This document shows, in pieces, positions 33,557 through 42,972 of a DNA stretch of 64,000 bases (position 1 is its first letter; the number at the start of each line of letters is the position of its first letter). The position numbers and the translations under genes are program-made. Source of the DNA: Amycolatopsis nigrescens CSC17Ta-90. Its GTDB lineage: Bacteria; Actinomycetota; Actinomycetes; Mycobacteriales; Pseudonocardiaceae. The stretch spans positions 6,488,501 through 6,552,500 of the forward strand of contig NZ_ARVW01000001.1 of NCBI RefSeq assembly GCF_000384315.1. Reading direction: 5' to 3'. The notes beneath the pieces were generated by a model. That model worked only from the letters and a program-made list of their open reading frames with translations, was not told the origin of the DNA and made no database searches.

Positions 33557-34921
33557 TCAGAAGTAGGTGCGGATGAAGTCGACGACCGTCTCGCCGTCGG
33601 TGCCCACCACGGGGAGCAGTGACCACTTGTCGAACACCGTGCACGGGTGGGAAAGGCCGAGGCCGATCCAGTCGCCGACCCGCACCGGCGAGCCGGGCGG
33701 CAGCGCGACGAAGGCGTGCTGGTCGTTGAGCGCGGTGACGCGGTGCCCGGTCAGCTCAGTGGTCCCAGCTGCACTAGCGCCGGGACGCCGGTGCAGCTGA
33801 GGTTCCGGCAGGCCCTCGTCGAAGGACGCGTCCCGTTTGCCCATGGTGAGCAGCGCCAGCTCGGGGGTCGGCTGCGAGGTGACCTGCGCCCAGGCGCGCA
33901 GGGCGGAGCGCAGCGGCGGCTGCCCGTCGATCCGCGGGTCGCCGCCCAGCGGCGAGATGCCGCGGTAGAAGCCGTCGTCGTGGGTGACGTAGGCGCCGCT
34001 GCGCAGTACGGGCAGCACGTCGAGCCCATCCGGCCAGCCGGTGGTCAGCCCTTCGGTGACCTGGTCGAAGTAGGCGCTGCCGCCGGCGGTGACCAGGATC
34101 CGCTCGTCCGGGTCGAAGAAACCCCGTTCCGCCAGCGAGACGGTCAGCGCGCGCAGGGAGTCCAAATAGGACTCCACGGTCCGGCGGGACGCCTCGGAAC
34201 TGTCGTGCGCGAGCGCGCCTTCGTAGCCGCCGGTGCCGAGCAGGCGCAGTGCCGGGCTGTCCTGCGCGGCTTCGGCCACCGCGTACGCGGTCGTGGTGTC
34301 CCGGACGCCAGTGCGGCCGCCGTCGCCGCCGAGTTCGACCAGCACGTCCACCTGGCGCCGTGCGCCGCAGGCCCGCAGCGTCTCGGTCATCAGCTCGACC
34401 CCGCGCACCGAGTCGACCCAGCAGGTGAACTCGAACTCCGGGTTGTTGTCCAGCTCGGCGGCCAGCCAGCGCAGCCCGGCCGGGTCGAGGAGCTGGTTGG
34501 CCAGCAGCACCCTGGACACCCCGAACGCGCGGTAGACCCGCAGCTGCCCGGTGTTGGCCGCGGTGATGCCCCAGGCGCCGTGCCGCAGCTGCTCGGCGAA
34601 CAGCTGCGGCGCCATGGTGGTCTTGCCGTGCGGGGCGAGCGCGATCCCGTGGCCGGCGCACCAGGCGGACATGGTGCGCAGGTTGTGCTCCAGTGCGGCC
34701 GACTCCAGCACCACGAACGGGCCGACGAACTCGTCGGCGAACAGCGACGGTGCGCGCTCGGCGGCCTCCGCGATCGACAAGCCCCAGAGCGAGGTCGGGA
34801 TCGCCTTGAACCGCCAGTCGAGTTGTTCGCGGCGGGCCGCGTCCAGCGCACCGGTGTCCATGGTGCAGGCGCGGGAAGGCTGGGGAGGCAGGGAAGACGA
34901 GGATGGCAGGGACGACACCAT
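33557..34921 (-). CDS. Fold-III PLP D-serine-dehydratase-like enzyme (amino acid deaminase)
   Basis: 454 residues from ATG 34921 (434 from ATG 34861). The PLP lysine is in APHGKTTMAPQL; the C-terminal HPCTVFDKW is the zinc-ligand motif of D-serine dehydratases of the alanine-racemase fold. The enzyme removes water and ammonia from a beta-hydroxy D-amino acid to give a 2-keto acid via an enamine. D-serine and D-threonine are known-family substrates; D-glucosaminate is suggested by the KDG-kinase-like, RidA and GntP neighbours. GGAG lies just before ATG 34921. Confidence 0.85.
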   Translation of the reverse strand: MVSSLPSSSSLPPQPSRACTMDTGALDAARREQLDWRFKAIPTSLWGLSIAEAAERAPSLFADEFVGPFVVLESAALEHNLRTMSAWCAGHGIALAPHGKTTMAPQLFAEQLRHGAWGITAANTGQLRVYRAFGVSRVLLANQLLDPAGLRWLAAELDNNPEFEFTCWVDSVRGVELMTETLRACGARRQVDVLVELGGDGGRTGVRDTTTAYAVAEAAQDSPALRLLGTGGYEGALAHDSSEASRRTVESYLDSLRALTVSLAERGFFDPDERILVTAGGSAYFDQVTEGLTTGWPDGLDVLPVLRSGAYVTHDDGFYRGISPLGGDPRIDGQPPLRSALRAWAQVTSQPTPELALLTMGKRDASFDEGLPEPQLHRRPGASAAGTTELTGHRVTALNDQHAFVALPPGSPVRVGDWIGLGLSHPCTVFDKWSLLPVVGTDGETVVDFIRTYF

Positions 34922-34929
34922 TAGCTCCG

Positions 34930-34965
34930 TTGCGTCATGTGCAATGGCTGTTGCGCATTTTGAGT
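34930..34965. promoter_or_regulatory. Tandem operator-like repeat in the divergent promoter region
   Basis: TTGCGTCATGTGCAA (34930-34944) and the weaker TTGCGCATTTTGAGT (34951-34965), 21 bp apart, matching the pair at 29230-29265. It lies between the dehydratase operon and the divergent kinase-IclR-RidA operon and could serve both. The IclR protein encoded in that operon is the natural candidate to bind. Confidence 0.6.
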
Positions 34966-35026
34966 GCCATAGGTGTAGCATCCGGTCTGCGGCAGGTCAA
35001 CGGCCGAAAGTCACGGGAGGTCGGCG

Positions 35027-36019
35027 GTGGGGCTCACTACCCCTGAGGTGCTCTGCATCGGCGAGTCGATGGCGTTGTTCGTGCCGGCCGAAGCGTTGCC
35101 CGCGCATCAGGTACGGACCTGGAAGCGAACCGTGGGCGGCGCCGAGTCCAATGTGGCCTGTCATCTGGCCGGACTCGGGGTGCGCAGCTCCTGGGTCAGC
35201 GCGGTCGGCAAGGACCCGTTCGGTCAGGCGCTGCTCGCCGAGATCTCGGCCGCCGGGGTGGACGTCGGCGCGGTGACGATCGATCCCGCGCGCCCAACCG
35301 GCCTGTACATCAAGGAAAGCGGCGCGCAGGGCAGCCCGGTGCGGTACTACCGGTCCGGTTCGGCGGCCTCCGGGATGGGGCCCGAGCTGCTGGCGCGGCT
35401 GGACCTGAGCACCCCCGACGTGATCCACCTCAGCGGCATCACGGCCGCGCTTTCCGAGAGCTGCCTGGAGCTGGTGCGCGCGGTGCTCGCCGCCCCGCGC
35501 GCCGGGCTGGTTTCGTTCGACGTCAACTGGCGGCCCGCGCTGTGGGCCGGGCGCGACCCCGCGGTGCTCACCGAGCTGGCCGACCTGGCGGACCTGGTGC
35601 TGGTCGGGGACGACGAGGCGGAAGTGGTCTGGGGTACCGGTGATCCGGTGCGGCTGCGGGCTCACCTGCCCGGCCCGGCCGCGCTGGTGGTCAAGCACGG
35701 CGCCCGCGGCGCCACCCTGATCGAGCGGGTGGACGGCCGGGACACCGCGCCGGTGTTCGCGCCCGCGCTGCGCGTGGACGTGGTCGAGCCGGTCGGGGCG
35801 GGGGACGCCTTCGCGGCGGGCTTCCTGGCCGCCACCCTGCGCGGCGCGGAACCCGGGAAACGGCTTCGCAGCGGGCATCTGCAGGCGGCGTCGACCCTGC
35901 GCACGCAGGACGACGTGGGGCAGCCGCTGCCGGCTCCGGTGGTCGCCGAGCTGCTCGCCGCCGACGAACGGGACTGGGCCGCGGCCAGGCTCACCGATGA
36001 CGGCGTGGTCCGCACATGA
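35027..36019 (+). CDS. PfkB-family sugar kinase, 2-keto-3-deoxygluconate-kinase-like
   Basis: 330 residues of the ribokinase/PfkB fold. N-terminal CIGESMALFVP and TVGGAESNVACHLAGLG are typical of KDG kinases; the second PfkB signature with the catalytic base is VEPVGAGDAFAAGFLAATL. It should phosphorylate 2-keto-3-deoxygluconate to KDPG. GTG 35027 follows GGGAGG at 6 nt. Overlaps the IclR gene (ATGA). Confidence 0.85.
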   Translation: MGLTTPEVLCIGESMALFVPAEALPAHQVRTWKRTVGGAESNVACHLAGLGVRSSWVSAVGKDPFGQALLAEISAAGVDVGAVTIDPARPTGLYIKESGAQGSPVRYYRSGSAASGMGPELLARLDLSTPDVIHLSGITAALSESCLELVRAVLAAPRAGLVSFDVNWRPALWAGRDPAVLTELADLADLVLVGDDEAEVVWGTGDPVRLRAHLPGPAALVVKHGARGATLIERVDGRDTAPVFAPALRVDVVEPVGAGDAFAAGFLAATLRGAEPGKRLRSGHLQAASTLRTQDDVGQPLPAPVVAELLAADERDWAAARLTDDGVVRT

Positions 36020-36768
36020 GCCAGAGCCTGGACAGAGGGCTGACCCTGCTGAGCGGACTGGCCAGGGGCGCCAAGACGCTGGACCAGCTGGCCGAGGAGA
36101 TCGGCGTGCACAAGTCGACCGTGCTGCGGCTGCTGCGCACCCTGGAGTCGCACCATTTCGTGCGCCGCGAGGGCACCCGCCACTACCGGCTCGGCAGCGC
36201 GTTGTTCGACCTGGCCAACCAGGCGCTGGAGGACCGGGACGTGCGGCGCAGCGCCGGGCCCGCGCTCGCCGAGCTGAACGCCCGCACCGGGCACACCGTG
36301 CACCTGGCCAGCTACGAGGAGGGCGAGGTGGTGTACATCGACAAGTACGAGGGACACCACTCCGTGCGGATGTACTCCAGGGTCGGCAAACGCGCCCCGC
36401 TGCACTGCACCGCGGTGGGCAAGGTGCTGGTGGCCGATCTGAGCCCGCAGCGCCGGGCCGAGGTCGCCGAGTCGATCGACTACGTGGTGCTGACCGGCAA
36501 TACCATCACCAACGCCGCGGACTACCTCGCCGAGCTGGAGCGGGTGGCGGAGCAGGGCTACGCGGTGGACAACGCCGAGCACGAGGACTTCATCCACTGC
36601 GTCGCCGCGCCGATCCGGGGTTCCGGGGGAGAGCTGCTGGCCGCGGTGTCGATGTCGGTGCCCAAGGTGCTGCTGGACTTCGAGGGCCTGCTGGCACTGG
36701 TCCCGGCGCTGGTCAGCGCCGCCGAACAGGCTTCCGTCCACAGTGGATGGACGGAACCGGGAAAGTAA
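36016..36768 (+). CDS. IclR-family transcriptional regulator
   Basis: 250 residues: N-terminal winged helix (SLDRGLTLLSGLARGAKTLDQLAEEIGVHKSTVLRLLRTLESHHFV) and C-terminal effector domain (VHLASYEEGEVVYIDKYEG, SRVGKRAPLHCTAVGKVLVA, DNAEHEDFIHCVAAPI). KdgR, the regulator that senses KDG in enterobacteria, is of this family, which fits the kinase next to it. It probably binds the tandem operators at 34930 and perhaps 29230. Confidence 0.9.
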   Translation: MSQSLDRGLTLLSGLARGAKTLDQLAEEIGVHKSTVLRLLRTLESHHFVRREGTRHYRLGSALFDLANQALEDRDVRRSAGPALAELNARTGHTVHLASYEEGEVVYIDKYEGHHSVRMYSRVGKRAPLHCTAVGKVLVADLSPQRRAEVAESIDYVVLTGNTITNAADYLAELERVAEQGYAVDNAEHEDFIHCVAAPIRGSGGELLAAVSMSVPKVLLDFEGLLALVPALVSAAEQASVHSGWTEPGK

Positions 36769-36789
36769 TCACGAGCTAAGGGGTTATCG

Positions 36790-37170
36790 ATGGGCAAGGT
36801 CGCGATCAGCACGGACAACGCGCCGAAGCCGGTGGCGAATTTCTCGCAGGCCGTGCGCAAGGGCAACATCCTGCAGGTGGCGGGGCAGGTCGCGTTCCAC
36901 CCGGAGACCGGGGACGTGGTCGGCACGACGGTCGCGGAGCAGACGAAGCAGACCATGAAGAACATCGGCGCGATCTTGGCGGCCGCCGGCGCGAGCCTGG
37001 ACGACCTGGTGATGGTCCGCGTCTACCTCACCGACACGGCGCACTTCGCCGAGTTCAACGAGACGTACAACGCACTGGTCAGCGAGCCCTACTCGGCACG
37101 CACCACGGTCTACGTCGGCCTGCCGGCCCCGCTGCTGGTCGAGATCGACGCCCTCGCCGTCCTCGACTGA
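36790..37170 (+). CDS. RidA-family enamine/imine deaminase
   Basis: 126 residues with the RidA core: FSQAVRKGNILQVAGQVAFHPETG, MKNIGAILAAAGASLDDLVMVRVYL and the active-site Arg in YSARTTVYVGLPAPLLVEID. It hydrolyses the enamine/imine released by PLP dehydratases to the keto acid and ammonia, so it suits the dehydratase of the divergent operon. 21 bp after the IclR gene. Confidence 0.9.
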   Translation: MGKVAISTDNAPKPVANFSQAVRKGNILQVAGQVAFHPETGDVVGTTVAEQTKQTMKNIGAILAAAGASLDDLVMVRVYLTDTAHFAEFNETYNALVSEPYSARTTVYVGLPAPLLVEIDALAVLD

Positions 37171-37184
37171 CCCCCGCCCCCCGC

Positions 37185-37241
37185 ATGCAGTGAAGGCCAC
37201 CTTGCCTGCGTTCAACGCAGTGAAGGTGGCCTTCGCTGCAT
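37185..37241. terminator. Bidirectional terminator hairpin
   Basis: 19-bp arms (37185-37203 and 37223-37241) with one mismatch, enclosing a small CTGCGTT/AACGCAG inner hairpin, between the convergent RidA and ACC deaminase genes. Confidence 0.75.
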
Positions 37242-37242
37242 G

Positions 37243-38247
37243 TCAGGGGACGGCGCTGTAGGCGCTGAGGGCGGGCTGGCCGCCGAGGTGGGCGAACAGC
37301 ACGGTGGAGTCGAGGCCGATCTCCCCGCCGCCGACCAGGTCGAGCAGCCCGGCCATGGACTTCCCCTCGTACACCGGGTCGGTGATCAGCGCCTCCAGTT
37401 CGGCGGCGGTCCGCATCGCGTGCACGGTGGATTCGTCCGGGACGCCGTACACCCCGGCGTGATAGCGCTCGTCCAGTTCGATCTCGTCGTCCCGCAGCTC
37501 CCGGCGCAACCCGATCAGCGCGGCGGTGTCGCGGGCGATCCTGGCGACCTGCGCCCTGGTCTCCGCCGGCTTGGCCGAGGCGTCGATGCCGATGATCCGC
37601 CGTGGCCGTGCGCCGAGCGCGGCGCCCGCGATCATGCCGGCCTGGGTGCTGCCGGTGACCGAGCAGACCACCACGGTGTCGAAGAAGACGCCGAGCTCCC
37701 GCTCCTGTATCTCCAGTTCGGCGACCCACCTGGCGAACCCGAGCCCGCCGAGCCGGTGGTCCGAACCACCGGCCGGAATCGGATACGGACGGCCGCCGCG
37801 GCTCTCGACCTCCGCGACGGCCTCTTCCCAGCTCCGCTTGAAGCTGATGCCGAAACCTTCGTCGCCCAGCCGGATCTCGGCGCCCATCAGCCTGGACAGC
37901 TGGATGTTGCCGACCCGGTGGTAGCCGGGGTCCGCCCACTCCACCCAGTTCTCCTGCACCAGCACGGCTTTCAGGCCGGCCTTGGCGGCGGCCGCGGCGA
38001 CCTGCCTGGTGTGGTTGGACTGCACCCCGCCGATCGAGACCAGCGTGTCCGCACCGGTCGCCAGCGCGTCCGCGACCAGGTACTCCAGCTTGCGGGTCTT
38101 GTTGCCGCCGAAGGCCAGCGGCGAGTTGACGTCCTCGCGCTTGGCCCAGATCCGCGCCCCGCCGAGGTGGCCGGTGAGCCGGTCCAGCGGATGCACCGGC
38201 GACGGCCCGAACAGCAACGGGTAGCGGGGGAAGGACTCCAGTGACAT
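37243..38247 (-). CDS. acdS: 1-aminocyclopropane-1-carboxylate deaminase
   Basis: 334 residues, PLP tryptophan-synthase-beta fold. The PLP lysine is in [12 protein letters not shown] and the nucleophilic Ser in [10 protein letters not shown]. The residues that separate true ACC deaminases from D-cysteine desulfhydrases are kept: Glu in [13 protein letters not shown] and Leu in [10 protein letters not shown]. It breaks ACC, the plant ethylene precursor, into 2-oxobutyrate and ammonia. A GntR gene lies 9 bp upstream and is probably its regulator. Confidence 0.9.
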   Translation of the reverse strand: MSLESFPRYPLLFGPSPVHPLDRLTGHLGGARIWAKREDVNSPLAFGGNKTRKLEYLVADALATGADTLVSIGGVQSNHTRQVAAAAAKAGLKAVLVQENWVEWADPGYHRVGNIQLSRLMGAEIRLGDEGFGISFKRSWEEAVAEVESRGGRPYPIPAGGSDHRLGGLGFARWVAELEIQERELGVFFDTVVVCSVTGSTQAGMIAGAALGARPRRIIGIDASAKPAETRAQVARIARDTAALIGLRRELRDDEIELDERYHAGVYGVPDESTVHAMRTAAELEALITDPVYEGKSMAGLLDLVGGGEIGLDSTVLFAHLGGQPALSAYSAVP

Positions 38248-38256
38248 GGGCGCCTC

Positions 38257-38901
38257 TCAGACTTCCAGCAGGGGAGCCAGGTCGGCCCAGATGGTGCCGG
38301 CGATCCTGGCGGCCTGGTCCGCGTCGCCGGCGGCGATCGCGTCGATGAGCTGCTCGTGCCGGCGCACCGACCGATGTGCCGGCAGCGTGCTGAACCGCGC
38401 CCGCTCCAGCCGGCGCAGCAGCGGGGTGTACCGGTCGAGCGTGTCCGCGACCGCGCGGTTTCGGCAGGCGGCCACCGGGATGCCGTGCAGCTCGTCGTCC
38501 GCGGCGATCGCGGCCGGCACGTCCCCGCGCTCGATCGCGGCGGCGAATCGCCGGTTCGCCGCCCGCATCCTGGCCACCTCCGCCGCGGTGAAGCGGGGCA
38601 GCGCGGTGCGGACCGCGAACTCGTGCAGCGTGCGCACCAGGTGCAGGGCGTCGCGCACGTCGTCGCTGACCGCCGGCGCGACCCTGGTGAAGCTCTGCGG
38701 CTTCGACTCGGCCAGCCCCTCCGAGACCAGCCGGGTCAGTGCCTGGCGCACCGGCGCGCGGGACAGCCCCAGCTCGGTGGCCAGCTCCCCGTCGCGCAGT
38801 GGCGCACCGGGGGCGAGCTCGCCTTCGATGATGGCGCGGCGGATCAGTTCGTAGGCCTCGTCGCGCAGCAGGGTCCGCCGGACCGGCTCAAGCACACTCA
38901 C
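38257..38901 (-). CDS. GntR-family regulator, FCD (FadR) subgroup
   Basis: 214 residues: winged helix (RDEAYELIRRAIIEGELAPGAPLRDGELATELGLSRAPVRQALTRLVSEGL) and an all-helical FCD domain with metal-ligand-like residues (DDELHGIPVAACRN, HEQLIDAIAAGDADQAARI). GTG 38901 is 7 bp after a TAACAT element, suggesting a leaderless transcript. Cotranscribed with acdS, which it likely controls. Confidence 0.9.
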   Translation of the reverse strand: MSVLEPVRRTLLRDEAYELIRRAIIEGELAPGAPLRDGELATELGLSRAPVRQALTRLVSEGLAESKPQSFTRVAPAVSDDVRDALHLVRTLHEFAVRTALPRFTAAEVARMRAANRRFAAAIERGDVPAAIAADDELHGIPVAACRNRAVADTLDRYTPLLRRLERARFSTLPAHRSVRRHEQLIDAIAAGDADQAARIAGTIWADLAPLLEV

Positions 38902-38963
38902 ATCTGAAATGTTAGCTGCCAGTCAACGGAACGGAAAGCGATTTCCGTTCCGCTCCGCAGGGG

Positions 38964-39338
38964 TCAGTAGACCGGGCCGGTGTACTTCTCTCCAGGCCCC
39001 TGGCCAGGGGCATCCGGAACGGAGGACGCCTCGCGGAACGCCTTCTGGAGCGACTGGAGCCCGTCGCGCAGCGGGGCCGCGTGCAGCCCGAGGTACTCCG
39101 CGGAGGCGGTGACCAGCCCGGCCAGTGCGGTGATCAGCCGCCGCGCCTCGTCCAGGTCGCGGTGCGGGCTGGACTCCGGGTCCGCGTCGGCGAGACCGAG
39201 CCGTTCGGCCGCCGCGGACAGCAGCATGACCGCCGCCCTGCTGATCACCTCTACACTCGGGATCTCCTCCAGCCCGCGCACGTCGGCGGGGTCGGGGGCA
39301 GGGGAATTTTCAGGCTGGCGAGAAGCGTTGTCCGACAC
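38964..39338 (-). CDS. DUF1844-domain protein
   Basis: 124 residues. The DUF1844 core is VEVISRAAVMLLSAAAERLGL followed by HRDLDEARRLITALAGLVTASAEYLG. Function unknown; in actinobacteria it is regularly found divergent from infC, as here. GTG 39338 has GAAGGG upstream; longer starts are less likely. Confidence 0.8.
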   Translation of the reverse strand: MSDNASRQPENSPAPDPADVRGLEEIPSVEVISRAAVMLLSAAAERLGLADADPESSPHRDLDEARRLITALAGLVTASAEYLGLHAAPLRDGLQSLQKAFREASSVPDAPGQGPGEKYTGPVY

Positions 39339-39530
39339 GTCTGGTACCCTTCCACGAGCGACCAGCCCCTGAGCGATCGGGGGCCGCAAGTGGAGCCCCG
39401 CTCCCACCCGCGTCGCCGTCGAGCTCCATCAGGCGGCCGGGTCCGGTCTCGCTGAACATGACCCACCTTCAGGTGGCACGTTCGGCGGAGCGTCCGAGCA
39501 CCCGTTGCCGGACGCGATCGGAAAACAGGG

Positions 39531-39594
39531 CCCCGCGCGTCAGTACCGGACGGTACTGGTGACGGGGCTCGATCTGTGTGGGCACCAGGTCGAG
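39531..39594 (+). promoter_or_regulatory. Structured infC leader (two hairpins)
   Basis: The first hairpin spans 39531-39567 (CAGTACCG paired with CGGTACTG, extended by outer CCCCG/CGGGG pairs). The second spans 39568-39594 (CTCGATCTG with CAGGTCGAG). They lie 40-100 bp before the infC start. In other bacteria the infC-rpmI-rplT leader binds L20; that role here is an inference. Confidence 0.5.
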
Positions 39595-39633
39595 AACGAG
39601 TAGTACCCCTATAACTCGGACCAAGGAGGCCCC

Positions 39634-40188
39634 ATCAGCTCCGAGACACGCATCAACGACCGAATCCGGGTGCCGGAGGTCCGTCTCGTCGGACCCAACG
39701 GCGAACAGGTCGGCATCGTCCGGATCGAGGATGCGCTGCGGCTCGCTCAGGAGTCGGATCTCGACCTCGTTGAGGTCGCACCGCAGGCACGGCCGCCGGT
39801 ATGCAAGCTCATGGACTTCGGCAAGTTCAAGTACGAGAGCGCGCAGAAGGCCCGTGAGTCGCGTCGTAACCAGCAGCTGACCGTAATCAAAGAGCAGAAG
39901 CTGCGTCCCAAGATCGACCAGCACGACTACGAGACGAAGAAGGGGCACGTGTCCCGCTTCCTCGCGGCTGGTAACAAGGTCAAGGTGACGATCATGTTCC
40001 GTGGTCGCGAGCAGTCCAGGCCGGAGCTCGGTTTCCGGCTGCTGCAGAAGCTCGCCGACGACGTCGCCGAGCTCGGCTTCGTGGAGTCTTCCCCGAAGCA
40101 GGACGGCCGCAACATGATCATGGTGCTGGCGCCGCACAAGAACTTGAAGGCGAAGCCGAAGGCGACTCCGGAAGCCGTCGAGTCCTGA
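39634..40188 (+). CDS. infC: Translation initiation factor IF-3
   Basis: 184 residues. N-domain [33 protein letters not shown] and linker/C-domain [51 protein letters not shown] are all conserved. The start is ATC at 39634: AAGGAGG lies 4 nt upstream, and no ATG, GTG or TTG gives a proper N-terminus. A rare start codon on infC is the known basis of IF-3 autoregulation. It begins the infC-rpmI-rplT-trmH group. Confidence 0.95.
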   Translation: MSSETRINDRIRVPEVRLVGPNGEQVGIVRIEDALRLAQESDLDLVEVAPQARPPVCKLMDFGKFKYESAQKARESRRNQQLTVIKEQKLRPKIDQHDYETKKGHVSRFLAAGNKVKVTIMFRGREQSRPELGFRLLQKLADDVAELGFVESSPKQDGRNMIMVLAPHKNLKAKPKATPEAVES

Positions 40189-40263
40189 CGGCCGGATAGC
40201 CCCGACGCAGTCGGCAGCACACCGGTTTTCCGGTGTGCTGCCCCATGAAAGAGGAATTTGAGC

Positions 40264-40458
40264 ATGCCCAAGATGAAGACGCACAGCGGGACCTCGAAGC
40301 GGGTTCGCATCACCGGCACCGGCAAGCTCCGCCGGCAGAAGACCGGCCGCCGTCACCTGATGGAGAAGAAGGCCAGCAAGGTCGCCCGCCGGCTGGAGGG
40401 CACCACCGAGATCGCGAAGAACGACGTTCCTCGGGTCAAGCGCCTGCTCGGTCGCTGA
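40264..40458 (+). CDS. rpmI: 50S ribosomal protein L35
   Basis: 64 residues, [20 protein letters not shown] followed by [23 protein letters not shown], a full-length L35. ATG 40264 with GAAAGAGG upstream. Second gene of the infC operon, 75 bp after infC. Confidence 0.97.
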   Translation: MPKMKTHSGTSKRVRITGTGKLRRQKTGRRHLMEKKASKVARRLEGTTEIAKNDVPRVKRLLGR

Positions 40459-40524
40459 CCGAATCGAACTTGCTGTAAACCCCGGGGCGCTCCCCGCGCC
40501 CCCTGAGATCGACAGGATGGACCC

Positions 40525-40898
40525 GTGGCACGCGTCAAGCGGGCGGTCAACGCCCAGAAGAAGCGTCGCGCAACTCTCGAACTGGCCAGCGGTTACCGCG
40601 GCCAGCGTTCGCGGCTCTACCGCAAGGCCAAGGAGCAGACGCTCCACTCGCTCAACTACGCCTACCGGGACCGCCGTGCCCGCAAGGGTGACTTCCGCCA
40701 GCTGTGGATCACCCGGATCAACGCGGCCGCCCGGCAGAATGGTGTGACCTACAACCGGTTCATCCAGGGCCTGAAGGCCGCCGGGGTCGAGGTCGACCGC
40801 AAGATCCTCGCCGACCTGGCGGTCAACGACGCCGCCGCGTTCACCGCGCTGGCCGAGCTGGCCAAGCAGAACGTGACGACCGACGCGAAGAAGTCGGC

Positions 40899-40902
<4 letters not shown>
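40525..40902 (+). CDS. rplT: 50S ribosomal protein L20
   Basis: 125 residues, [20 protein letters not shown] with the RNA-binding [16 protein letters not shown] segment and the globular end ([23 protein letters not shown]). It is an early 23S rRNA assembly protein and, in other bacteria, the feedback repressor of this operon. GTG start at 40525. Confidence 0.97.

Positions 40903-42972
<2,070 letters not shown>

Noticed and set aside
33557..34981. Start of the dehydratase at ATG 34981
   Set aside because: It would put the tandem operator inside the coding region and adds residues without similarity to the family.
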